A stretch of DNA of 64,000 nucleotides, from contig JBEGVN010000036.1 in the NCBI GenBank assembly GCA_041178325.1, forward strand, positions 47,474 to 111,473, in the 5' to 3' direction. Shown here in pieces: positions 1 to 6,991 of the stretch (position 1 is the first letter of the stretch; every line of letters begins with the position of its first letter). The DNA comes from UBA6136 sp041178325. Lineage in GTDB: Bacteria > Pseudomonadota > Gammaproteobacteria > Methylococcales > Methylococcaceae. A program made the translations under genes and the position numbers. The notes under the pieces were generated by a model that saw only the letters and a program-made list of their open reading frames with translations, had not been told where the DNA came from and did no database searches.

Positions 1-61
1 CAAAGATTGACTTTGAGGGGGGAATTCTGGGAAGTTCAGGACCCCTTTGTTGTCAGTTTCT

Positions 62-991
62 TTACCTGGCGCGCTTTCCCCAAACCAGCGGAAGGTTCAG
101 GTCAACGTCGGTGTTAGAAGGATAGACGATGACATCGTAGCCCTTTCCGCAGTTCGCAGGCAGGGGATTAGCCTTGGCAGAGCTTGCTCCACCCGTTCCT
201 GAGGGCGCGGCGCCCGGGTTGGTGCCTAGCTGGTCACGCCAGAGCGTCAGGGTCGCAGGATAGCCGGTCAAAGGCTTTGATCCTGCTGCCGGGTTGCCCG
301 CGTCAACCGGGGTGCCCACCGCGTCAACATTGCCATAGGGGAACTTGGCGGTCGTGTTTGGAATCCAGAGGTCGGCGGCTGCGTTTTCCTTGGTTACCGG
401 CCACTTGTTCAGCTTGCAAACGTCGGCAATTGCAATTTTGACCTGCAGGCTGCGAGCGCAGGATGTTGAAAGCGCATTGATGACTCCGACCTTGAAGGGC
501 TGTTCAGTATAGGCGCTGGTGCCCGGGAGCTTGAAGCTATTGGCTGGAGTCTTACTGTACCAGCCAAGAACACGGCTTTCGATGTTGGAATCATAGTTAA
601 TGGTCGTCTGGGTCCAGCCGGCCTGCGGGATTACCGGACGAATCAAGTCGCCGACACTCTGGAGCGGCGTAATGGCGCCGGTGTGGTCGGCAGCCGTGAA
701 ATCATTCAGGTTACCGTTCGAGGTGATGATGTTGCCGGTCGCAACGTCCTTGAACACGATGGTAGGGCTGAAAATCGGGAGCGCTACGCTCTGGGCAATG
801 ATCGGCAGGCGCTCACCGGTGGATTCTTCCAGGCAGCCATGACCAATCTGGAGGTAGTTCATCGAGCCTGATCCAAGATAGGCTGGTACGGTCGTGAATA
901 CAGTGGTATGAGCGCTGGCAAGGGAGCTCATGCCGGTCAAGGTGGCTGCGGCGATCGACAGGGCTGCCGTCCGTGCTGAAAGCTTAAACAT
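62..991 (-). CDS. Exported YcnI/DUF1775-like protein, possible copper binder
   Basis: A 309-residue exported protein. The signal peptide (about residues 1-28) ends in SSLASA, so predicted cleavage leaves histidine as the first mature residue (HTTVFTTVPAYLGSGS). That start, followed by a GSGS turn, an IGHGC segment and a later PQAGW motif, resembles YcnI/DUF1775 domains, where the N-terminal His and a Trp bind Cu(II). Four cysteines remain in the mature part, enough for two disulfides, and the C-terminal third is rich in Gly, Pro and Ala. The ATG at 991 is preferred over a TTG twelve bases upstream because GGAG lies eight bases before it. The family call is from pattern only; a different all-beta exported protein is possible. 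Confidence 0.55.
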   Translation of the reverse strand: MFKLSARTAALSIAAATLTGMSSLASAHTTVFTTVPAYLGSGSMNYLQIGHGCLEESTGERLPIIAQSVALPIFSPTIVFKDVATGNIITSNGNLNDFTAADHTGAITPLQSVGDLIRPVIPQAGWTQTTINYDSNIESRVLGWYSKTPANSFKLPGTSAYTEQPFKVGVINALSTSCARSLQVKIAIADVCKLNKWPVTKENAAADLWIPNTTAKFPYGNVDAVGTPVDAGNPAAGSKPLTGYPATLTLWRDQLGTNPGAAPSGTGGASSAKANPLPANCGKGYDVIVYPSNTDVDLNLPLVWGKRAR

Positions 992-1248
992 TTTGGTCTC
1001 CAATTCTTTCGATTGTTGGCTAAGTTCGCGTTCACAAGTCCCATGGGGCAGGGATGTGTCACGGATCCATCAAGATCGACGAACTTTAAGCAGGGAATGT
1101 GCCAATTCTCTAAATCTCTAAAATTTTGCGATCAAGAAGCCCAAATCTTGCTCTTGGAGCCTAGTTTGGAATCTTCGAGCAGGTGGTTTCGGGGGGTAAT
1201 GCAATGCGTGGACTTGATGGGGTGTGGGATTTGGCTCACCTGATGGGT

Positions 1249-1318
1249 GATATCCCCGATCTTCAGCTCTGGCACTAGAGCACTGGATATTGTCAATTGA
1301 AGATTTCGATGGGATATC
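1249..1318. promoter_or_regulatory. Nested inverted repeats, candidate enhancer
   Basis: An 8-bp inverted repeat GATATCCC (1249-1256) / GGGATATC (1311-1318) has related flanks on the inner side (CGATCTTC against GAAGAT..CGAT). A second repeat, GCTCT (1266-1270) / AGAGC (1277-1281), lies inside it. The outer arms sit roughly 95-160 bp upstream of the predicted sigma-54 start site, the usual distance for an activator binding region. The rest of 992-1248 shows no gene that I can support. The enhancer role is inferred. Confidence 0.4.
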
Positions 1319-1382
1319 TTTTGATGGCGGAACCCCTTGCTACTGAATAGCGTGACATTGTTCATCGCCTGAAAGAAACCTT

Positions 1383-1399
1383 TTGGCACGGGTCATGCA
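1383..1399 (+). promoter_or_regulatory. Sigma-54 (RpoN) promoter
   Basis: The sequence TTGGCACGGGTCATGCA matches the -24/-12 consensus YTGGCACGRNNNTTGCW at every defined position except one (A for T in the TTGC block). The invariant GG (1385-1386) and GC (1397-1398) are separated by exactly 10 bp. Transcription would start near 1409-1411 on the plus strand. Confidence 0.65.
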
Positions 1400-1409
1400 A
1401 AGGGGTGTT

Positions 1410-1543
1410 CGGCAGCCGTTATTCCCGTGAGGCCCTCTCAACAGAGAACAAGGGTGTATCGACTGCGAATTGGCAGGGGCTCAGGGCCTCTGCGTCAGTG
1501 CTCCGTGAAGCTTTGCGCCTCCCTCGCGGGAGGCGCTTTTTTT
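1410..1543 (+). ncRNA. Candidate sigma-54-dependent small RNA
   Basis: From the predicted sigma-54 start site to an intrinsic terminator is about 134 nt. The segment has a long-range perfect 8-bp pairing, GAGGCCCT (1429-1436) with AGGGCCTC (1483-1490), enclosing an A-rich loop containing AACAGAGAACAAGG that could be an Hfq-type single-stranded site. No ribosome binding site and start pair that I trust lies within it. An open frame runs through from 1405, but it crosses the terminator. It does not match 6S, 4.5S, tmRNA or RNase P RNA as I know them. A leader for the small downstream frame is the alternative. Confidence 0.45.
1515..1543 (+). terminator. Intrinsic terminator
   Basis: Perfect 9-bp stem GCGCCTCCC / GGGAGGCGC with a TCGC loop, followed by seven T residues (1537-1543). 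It ends a plus-strand transcript just before the small zinc-ribbon frame. Confidence 0.85.
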
Positions 1544-1560
1544 CCCAAAACATATACGCT

Positions 1561-1734
1561 GTGACAACACGCCTTTTCCCTTTTCTTTATCGTTGGGCCT
1601 TTCGCTCGATACCTTGCCCGATCTGTGGCTCACCTGTTGAGCTTCAAGGGTTTGAAGTAAAAGGGCCGGAAGGAAGGGTGGTGCCGGTCTGTAGCCCGAG
1701 TTGTCTCAGGTTATCTTCTCTTGGAAAGCGCTGA
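1561..1734 (+). CDS. Small zinc-ribbon-like protein
   Basis: A possible 57-residue protein starting at GTG 1561. It has CPICG followed about 24 residues later by CSPSC, a CxxC...CxxxC layout that suggests a single zinc site, with a basic, aromatic N-terminus and a basic C-terminus. The frame is open back to 1405, but the upstream part spans the terminator at 1515-1543, so the longer form is unlikely. No convincing ribosome binding site precedes the GTG. It converges on ubiA with almost no gap. I do not recognise a family; the cysteine pattern is the only reason to call it. Confidence 0.4.
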   Translation: MTTRLFPFLYRWAFRSIPCPICGSPVELQGFEVKGPEGRVVPVCSPSCLRLSSLGKR

Positions 1735-1737
1735 GAT

Positions 1738-2610
1738 TCAGCGGAGTGCATAGTCCAGGGCGATGCCTCCAAAGATTGAAGCACCAAACCAATTGTTGTT
1801 GAGGAAGGCTCGAAAGCAGAGGGTCTTTTCCCGTTTTCTGATCAGCCATTGCTGGTAGCAAAAAAAACCAAGCGCGCCGATTAACCCGGCGTCATAGAAA
1901 ACACCCAGCCCTGCATTCTGGCCTGCCTTAAAGAGTAGCCCCAGCATCAGGATCTGGAACAGTCCCATGATCAGGCGATCATTTTGACCAAAGAGGATGG
2001 CGGTGGACTTGACACCAATCCGAAGGTCATCGTCCCGATCCACCATGGCATACATCGTGTCGTAGATGAGTGCCCAGATCGCAGTGGCTGCAAAAATGAC
2101 CCAGGCATCGGCGGGAATATCTCCGGTCTCGGCGGCGAATGCCATGGGCACAGCCCAGCCAAAGGCAATGCCAAGATAGGCCTGCGGCAGGTGGGTCAGT
2201 CGTTTGGTGAAGGGGTAGCTTGCAGCGAGGAAGGCGCCTGGGAAGGAAAGCCAAATACTGAGGGCGTTTAGCTGCAAGACCAGGACAAAGGCGGTAAGAG
2301 TGAGGCCGACAAAAAGCCAGAGGGCTTCCCGTGGGCTGACTTCGCCGGCGGCAATGGGTCTTAGGCGAGTGCGCTCGACATGGGGATCAAAATCCCGGTC
2401 GGCATAGTCGTTGATCACACAGCCTGCAGCACGCATTAAAACGGTTCCAAGCCCAATGGCGAGTAGAGCCTTCAGGGAGGGATGCCCCTCCCCAGCAATC
2501 CAAAGTGCCCATAGGGCAGGCCAGAGCAAGAGCAAAATACCGATGGGCTTGTCGAAGCGCATCAGTCGCCAGTAGGCATTGAGCTTGGAGGGCTTTGAGG
2601 TGACCGTCAT
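1738..2610 (-). CDS. ubiA: 4-hydroxybenzoate polyprenyltransferase
   Basis: Inner-membrane enzyme that prenylates 4-hydroxybenzoate in ubiquinone synthesis. The 290-residue length is normal for UbiA. Both Asp-rich Mg-diphosphate motifs are present: NDYADRDFD at residues 67-75 and YDTMYAMVDRDDD at 183-195. Around eight hydrophobic segments are visible. The ubiC stop lies one base upstream of the start, so the two genes are co-transcribed and supply substrate and next step: chorismate to 4-hydroxybenzoate to the prenylated product. No terminator was seen between this gene and the converging small frame. Confidence 0.95.
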   Translation of the reverse strand: MTVTSKPSKLNAYWRLMRFDKPIGILLLLWPALWALWIAGEGHPSLKALLAIGLGTVLMRAAGCVINDYADRDFDPHVERTRLRPIAAGEVSPREALWLFVGLTLTAFVLVLQLNALSIWLSFPGAFLAASYPFTKRLTHLPQAYLGIAFGWAVPMAFAAETGDIPADAWVIFAATAIWALIYDTMYAMVDRDDDLRIGVKSTAILFGQNDRLIMGLFQILMLGLLFKAGQNAGLGVFYDAGLIGALGFFCYQQWLIRKREKTLCFRAFLNNNWFGASIFGGIALDYALR

Positions 2611-2611
2611 C

Positions 2612-3163
2612 TTAGGGTTCCGGGTTTAGAAGCGCAGGCAGAAAGAATTCTGCGACCAGAAGAGGAAAGGTCTGGCTGAGGGTGTAAAGAGATCGTCGCC
2701 CCATCACCTCCTTGACACCCCACTGACGCAGAAGGGACACTCGGGTCCATTCCAGGGTTCTGCGACCTAATTCAGGGTGAGTAAAAAGAATTTCACCCAG
2801 TGGTTGATTCCCCAATCGCGAAAGTCTGGGATCGGCGTATTTCACGGTCTCTTGGGGGATGATGCTACGGGCCAGAATCACCGGTGATTTTCCGGCCATC
2901 AGTCCGACTTCGCGGATCACAGCTTTGGCTCCTGGGCGGAGCCCCAGCGCCATGCGCTCCTCGCTATAAGGGATTCCTAAGCGTTGCTGCAGGAGCAACA
3001 CGCCGAAGTTTTTTCCATACTGTGTTCGAAGCCTTTGGGTCAGCGATCCTGGTTCAAGCAACCATGAGTGGATGTCATTGGCTTGGGGTGAAGTCTGTGA
3101 AATGCCACCCTGCTGTCCGTGCCAGAGGGGAGGGGATGCGAGAATCAGACTTTTGTTAGGCAT
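2612..3163 (-). CDS. ubiC: Chorismate lyase
   Basis: Cytoplasmic enzyme releasing pyruvate from chorismate to give 4-hydroxybenzoate, the first committed ubiquinone step. The 183-residue length is close to the usual size (about 165). Family features seen include the early W-L-x-x-x-G-S-L-T-x-R-L segment (WLLEPGSLTQRL), the central REV stretch after PGAKAV, ARSIIP, and a C-terminal GRRSLY segment. The ATG at 3163 gives a 19-bp overlap with the end of serB upstream, and ubiA follows after one base, so serB-ubiC-ubiA look like one minus-strand unit. Confidence 0.9.
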   Translation of the reverse strand: MPNKSLILASPPLWHGQQGGISQTSPQANDIHSWLLEPGSLTQRLRTQYGKNFGVLLLQQRLGIPYSEERMALGLRPGAKAVIREVGLMAGKSPVILARSIIPQETVKYADPRLSRLGNQPLGEILFTHPELGRRTLEWTRVSLLRQWGVKEVMGRRSLYTLSQTFPLLVAEFFLPALLNPEP

Positions 3164-3822
3164 GTCGGCATTTCCAGACCAATCAATGGCAGGACCTGCC
3201 GCATATCCTTCTCATCAATTCGTTGCATGGCTTTTTCACGAACGATGGGCTTGGCGTTAAACGCAATGGAAAGACCGGCGACAGCCATCATCTTGAGATC
3301 ATTCGCCCCATCGCCAATCGCCACGGTGCGCTCCAGAGGAATATTGGTCTCTTTCGCCCATTGAATCAGCGTTTGGGCTTTGACTTCGGCATCCACGATT
3401 TCGCCATGCACCTCACCTGTAAGGTGTCCCTCAAGGATGGCCAGTCGGTTTGCCTTCCAGAAATCAAGGCCCAAGGATTGTGCGAGGGGGTCCAGTACCT
3501 CATGGAAACCGCCTGAGACGACACCGATGAAGCCGCCGGCTGCCTTGACGGCCCGGATGAGGTCAGGAACCCCGGGCGTGACGGTAATTTGATGGCGGAC
3601 CTCGTCAAAAATACGAATCGGTAGTCCTTCAAGGGTAGCGACACGTTCCTTGAGGCTTGCTGCAAAATCGAGCTCACCTCGCATGGCCCTTTCCGTGATG
3701 GCTGCGACCTTCGCCTCGACCCCTGCATGGGCGGCCAAAAGTTCGATGACTTCGTTTTCGATCAAGGTAGAGTCGACATCAAGGACGACCAGGCAAGGCT
3801 GCTGCATAGAGGGACTCATCAT
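3145..3822 (-). CDS. serB: Phosphoserine phosphatase
   Basis: HAD-superfamily hydrolase converting L-3-phosphoserine to L-serine. The nucleophile motif DVDST (Asp15, Asp17) is near the N-terminus, VSGG is the second motif, and GDGANDLKM is the C-terminal metal motif. At 225 residues it is the short form, without the ACT-like N-terminal domain of enterobacterial SerB. It lies immediately downstream of serine acetyltransferase and cysK, so serine supply and cysteine synthesis are adjacent. Six bases separate it from the acetyltransferase stop, which suggests co-transcription. Confidence 0.92.
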   Translation of the reverse strand: MMSPSMQQPCLVVLDVDSTLIENEVIELLAAHAGVEAKVAAITERAMRGELDFAASLKERVATLEGLPIRIFDEVRHQITVTPGVPDLIRAVKAAGGFIGVVSGGFHEVLDPLAQSLGLDFWKANRLAILEGHLTGEVHGEIVDAEVKAQTLIQWAKETNIPLERTVAIGDGANDLKMMAVAGLSIAFNAKPIVREKAMQRIDEKDMRQVLPLIGLEMPTCLTKV

Positions 3823-3828
3823 CGCGGA

Positions 3829-4779
3829 TCAAATGCCGCTGCCAAGATCGAAAAGTTCATGCCTGGGTTGTCCCTGACTGATATTGCTGTTGGGTGCAAT
3901 GCTTCGGGTCAGCCAGACATTGCCGCCGATGGTTGAGCCCTTGCCAATGGTGATGCGACCCAGAATGGTCGCTCCCGCATAAACCACCACATCATCCTCG
4001 ACAATAGGATGCCGGGCATGGCCTTTAAGAAGCACGCCGTTCTCATCAGTTGGAAATCGCTTGGCGCCCAGGGTGACATGCTGATAAAGCCGGACGCGCT
4101 CGCCGATGATGCAGGTTTCACCGATCACGACACCCGTGCCATGATCGATAAAGAAGCTGGGACCAATCTCAGCTCCGGGATGAATGTCGATGCCGGTCTC
4201 AGAGTGAGCAATCTCTGAAATCATGCGCGCAATCAGGGGAAGCCCCAGAAGATAAAGCTCATGAGCCAAGCGATGATTGATCACCGCTGAAATTCCGGGG
4301 TAGCAGACCAGAACTTCGTCAACACTCCGTGCTGCAGGATCCCCCTCGTAAGCCGCCTCGAGATCGGTATCCAGCAGTTTACGAATCTTGGGAAGGGTTT
4401 TAACAAAAGACTGCACCCGGCTGATGGCCTCAGCCTCAATGTCTTGCCGCGGCGGCGGACTTTGGCCCTCCTGCTCTGCGAAAAAACGAATTTCCCTTTG
4501 AATCTGTCCCACCAGAAGACGCATGTTGGCATCCAGAAGGTGACCGACGTAGTAGTCGACACCCTCGCGTGTCTGCTCACCTGTCCCCAAGCGATTGGGG
4601 AACAGGGCGGTCGCAAGACCGGTCACGACTTCTTTGAGAATGGGTCTTGCAGGAAGACGTGGCGGATTGTCGCTCCGTTGCCTCAGTGCCAGTGAATGTT
4701 CACGGAGTTCACGAAGGTCCGCAACGACTGGACCAAAGTCAATGTGCAGTGCGTCGTGAGAATGCGTCATGGTCCTCAA
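3829..4779 (-). CDS. epsC: Serine O-acetyltransferase, EpsC type
   Basis: Left-handed beta-helix acetyltransferase making O-acetylserine from serine and acetyl-CoA, the substrate of the adjacent cysteine synthase. At 316 residues it is the longer EpsC/CysE variant with an extended alpha-helical N-terminus. Hexapeptide repeats cover about residues 195-300, with the family signature IDIHPGAEIG then FFIDHGTGVVIGE carrying the catalytic His/Asp region. The gene sits 18 bp downstream of cysK and 6 bp upstream of serB, all in the same direction. Regulation by CysB through the cysK promoter is inferred. Confidence 0.9.
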   Translation of the reverse strand: MRTMTHSHDALHIDFGPVVADLRELREHSLALRQRSDNPPRLPARPILKEVVTGLATALFPNRLGTGEQTREGVDYYVGHLLDANMRLLVGQIQREIRFFAEQEGQSPPPRQDIEAEAISRVQSFVKTLPKIRKLLDTDLEAAYEGDPAARSVDEVLVCYPGISAVINHRLAHELYLLGLPLIARMISEIAHSETGIDIHPGAEIGPSFFIDHGTGVVIGETCIIGERVRLYQHVTLGAKRFPTDENGVLLKGHARHPIVEDDVVVYAGATILGRITIGKGSTIGGNVWLTRSIAPNSNISQGQPRHELFDLGSGI

Positions 4780-4797
4780 TCCCTGGAACAGTCTGGC

Positions 4798-5784
4798 TTA
4801 GAGCGAAAGGCCTTTCTCATCGAACAGTCCTTCGAAGAGGGCGGTTGAGAGGTAGCGCTCGCCGGAGTCGGGAAGGATGACCACGATGGTTTTTCCGGCA
4901 TAGGAGGGGTCTTTGGCCAGCCGCAGTGCAGCGGCCGCAGCGGCGCCGCAGGAGATGCCGCAAAGGATGCCTTCCTCGCGGGCGAGGCGTCGGGCGGTCT
5001 CGATGGCTTCCTCGTTTGAGACGCGCTCGATGAGATCGACGAGGTCGAGATCAAGGTTGTCGGGAACGAATCCTGCGCCGATACCCTGAATCTTGTGCGG
5101 GGAAGGCTTCAAGGGCTCACCAGCCCGCTTTTGGGTGAGGATGGGGCTGGCTTCGGGTTCTACTGCCACGGAGGTGATGGCCTTGCCTTGGGTTTTTTTG
5201 AGGTAACGGGTCACGCCGGTGATGGTGCCGCCGGTCCCGACACCTGCGACCAGGACATCGATTTGGCCTTCGGTGTCTTCCCAGATCTCAGGCCCGGTCG
5301 TGGCTTCATGGATCGCGGGATTGGCGGGATTCTTGAACTGCTGGAGGAGGACATAGCGGTTCGGGTCGGAGGCTGCAATTTCCTCTGCCTTGGCGATGGC
5401 GCCGGGCATGCCCTTGGCACCTTCGGTGAGGACGAGCTTGGCGCCATAAGCGACGAGGAGCTTTCGGCGCTCGATGCTCATGGTTTCGGGCATGGTCAAG
5501 GTGAGGGGAATGCCTCTTGCGGCTGCGACGAAGGCGAGAGCGATGCCGGTATTGCCACTGGTGGGTTCGACGATTTCCTTGCCTTTGCCGAGGAGGCCTT
5601 TTTTCTCGGCATCCCAGACCATGGCGGCACCGATACGGCATTTGACGGAATAGGCGGGGTTACGGCCTTCGATTTTGGCGAGGACGGTGGCGCCGGCGCC
5701 ATCGGTGATGCGGTTCAGGCGGACGAGGGGCGTACGCCCGATCGACTTCGAATTATCTTCAAACCAGTGGGTCATGGTGGGCAT
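4798..5784 (-). CDS. cysK: Cysteine synthase A (O-acetylserine sulfhydrylase)
   Basis: PLP enzyme that makes cysteine from O-acetylserine and sulfide. The Schiff-base lysine is in NPAYSVKCR (Lys48), the substrate loop is TSGNTG (residues 75-80), and the phosphate-binding loop is GVGTGGTITG. Length 328 is normal (about 320). An alternative ATG three codons in (MTHWF, 5775) is equally likely. It is first in an apparent cysK-epsC-serB-ubiC-ubiA unit. A TTATTCGCT motif shared with other sulfur promoters lies upstream on the coding strand (5870-5878). Confidence 0.95.
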   Translation of the reverse strand: MPTMTHWFEDNSKSIGRTPLVRLNRITDGAGATVLAKIEGRNPAYSVKCRIGAAMVWDAEKKGLLGKGKEIVEPTSGNTGIALAFVAAARGIPLTLTMPETMSIERRKLLVAYGAKLVLTEGAKGMPGAIAKAEEIAASDPNRYVLLQQFKNPANPAIHEATTGPEIWEDTEGQIDVLVAGVGTGGTITGVTRYLKKTQGKAITSVAVEPEASPILTQKRAGEPLKPSPHKIQGIGAGFVPDNLDLDLVDLIERVSNEEAIETARRLAREEGILCGISCGAAAAAALRLAKDPSYAGKTIVVILPDSGERYLSTALFEGLFDEKGLSL

Positions 5785-5869
5785 CCAGATAAGGCAGAAA
5801 TGAGCGCCTATTCTACTGGTGAATGGTCTCCTGTGTCGGCATCCGGGGTGCTCGAATGAAGATGACCTC

Positions 5870-5878
5870 AGCGAATAA
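5870..5878 (-). promoter_or_regulatory. TTATTCGCT motif upstream of cysK
   Basis: On the minus strand the bases read TTATTCGCT, about 86 bp upstream of the cysK start, inside a small inverted repeat CCTCA (5866-5870) / TGAGG (5879-5883). The identical nonamer occurs upstream of the yezD-family gene, and a related TTATTCCTAT upstream of cysT. It is a candidate CysB-type operator; binding is inferred. Confidence 0.35.
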
Positions 5879-5921
5879 TGAGGAAATGATTAAATCGGAA
5901 CTCAACGGATTGAGTGTGGAT

Positions 5922-5936
5922 TTATTCGCCGGATAA
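5922..5936. promoter_or_regulatory. TTATTCGCCGGATAA imperfect palindrome
   Basis: Partially palindromic 15-mer (TTATTC / GGATAA) between cysK and the divergent small exported gene, about 42 bp before that gene's start. It shares TTATTCGC with the motif at the cysK promoter, so one regulator might act on both directions. Function is inferred. Confidence 0.3.
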
Positions 5937-5977
5937 TGCCTCCCGTAGCTGTGGTCATTGATCTTAGGGAGGTTACG

Positions 5978-6253
5978 ATGTGTCGATGGATTGTGATCCT
6001 GAGTGCTCTGGTTATGGGAAGCCCCTGTTGGGCTGATTCAGATGGCTGGGGCGGATGGGCCGCGCCGATTGCACCGATGGTTGCCGTCACGCCCCCTGCG
6101 ATCCTTCTCCCGCAAATCACCATTAGCCCAGCACCGCTCTGGGGTCCTCCGCCTGTGATTTATTACGGACCCCGCTATGGTTATGCGCCCTATGGATACG
6201 CCGAGCGACACCATGGTGGGCATCATCGACATCATCACCATGACAGGGACTGA
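5978..6253 (+). CDS. Small exported Tyr/Gly/His-rich protein
   Basis: A 91-residue protein with a signal peptide (MCRWIVILSALVMGSPCWA). The mature part is Gly/Trp then Pro-rich, followed by YYGPRYGYAPYGYAE and a C-terminal His cluster (HHGGHHRHHHH, nine His in eleven residues) that could bind Ni, Cu or Zn. The ATG at 5978 is chosen because AGGGAGG lies five bases upstream. The frame is open further upstream but lacks that site. It is divergent from cysK and convergent with the response regulator. I recognise no named family; many proteobacteria encode similar short YGY/His-rich periplasmic proteins. Confidence 0.6.
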   Translation: MCRWIVILSALVMGSPCWADSDGWGGWAAPIAPMVAVTPPAILLPQITISPAPLWGPPPVIYYGPRYGYAPYGYAERHHGGHHRHHHHDRD

Positions 6254-6264
6254 CTCTTCGGTGC

Positions 6265-6978
6265 TCAGGAATCCGAAAATGTATCGAGGCGGTATCCAAA
6301 ACCACGCACCGTCTTGATCAATTTGACTCCGTACCCCTCGTCAATTTTCTTTCGCAATTGGCGGATGTAGACATCAACGACGTTGGTGAGGGGATCGCTA
6401 CTGTAGCCCCATACCTGTTCAAGAATGCGGGCCCGACTCACCAGTTTTCCACCGGAAATCATTAGAAGTTCAAGAAGGTTGTACTCCTTGGCAGTGAGTT
6501 CGATGGACCTTCCGGCCCGAGAAACCTCATGCGTTTGTCGGTTAAGTAAAAGGTCTGCAATCTTGACCTCTGGGTTGTCCTCGCCGTATTCCATTTCGGC
6601 CCGCCTGAGGAGGGCTTCAACTCTGGCCAAGAGTTCCTCGAATGAGAAGGGCTTGGTCATATAGTCATCGGCGCCCGACTTCAGCCCCTTAACCTTGTCA
6701 GGAATGGCATCCCGCGCGGTCAACATCAGAATGGGGGTAGTGATGCCTTCGGATCGGAGTTGCTCACAGACCTGCTGTCCATTGATGTCCGGTAGCCCTA
6801 TATCGAGGAGGATTGTGCGAAATTGAGTGTCGCGTCCCGCGAGGAGTCCTTCGCGCCCTGTCGGCATGACCTCCACCAGATAGCCCTCGGCGCGAAGACC
6901 ACGGCTGACAAAATCAGCGATCCTGGGGTCATCTTCAATCATGAGAATTTTTCTAAGACCTTGGTGGATTTGATTCAT
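6265..6978 (-). CDS. OmpR/PhoB-family response regulator
   Basis: A 237-residue two-domain regulator. The receiver domain (about 10-125) has the acidic pair Asp16-Asp17, the phosphoacceptor Asp59 in LLDIGLP and Lys109 in MTKP. The winged-helix output domain (about 140-235) has the usual ELTAKEYNLLELL and VDVYIRQLRKKID recognition-helix region. The start lies 13 bp downstream of the cognate kinase gene, so phosphotransfer partners are adjacent. It is last in a four-gene minus-strand set. Target genes cannot be told from the sequence; the family resembles QseB, PmrA and TctD. Confidence 0.92.
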   Translation of the reverse strand: MNQIHQGLRKILMIEDDPRIADFVSRGLRAEGYLVEVMPTGREGLLAGRDTQFRTILLDIGLPDINGQQVCEQLRSEGITTPILMLTARDAIPDKVKGLKSGADDYMTKPFSFEELLARVEALLRRAEMEYGEDNPEVKIADLLLNRQTHEVSRAGRSIELTAKEYNLLELLMISGGKLVSRARILEQVWGYSSDPLTNVVDVYIRQLRKKIDEGYGVKLIKTVRGFGYRLDTFSDS

Positions 6979-6991
6979 GACATTTTTTGCG

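Noticed and set aside
1132..1389. 85-codon minus-strand frame in the region upstream of the sigma-54 promoter
   Set aside because: No ribosome binding site, no domain, and it overlaps the palindromic control elements.
1410..1543. Possibility that the RNA is 6S, 4.5S or RNase P RNA
   Set aside because: None of the conserved loops of those RNAs could be found in the segment in either orientation.
1405..1560. N-terminal extension of the small zinc-ribbon frame from 1405
   Set aside because: It crosses a strong intrinsic terminator, so the extended form would rarely be transcribed.
5095..5859. 254-residue open frame antisense to cysK, rich in Gly and Asp
   Set aside because: Composition and frame are a mirror of cysK codon use; no start signal or domain.
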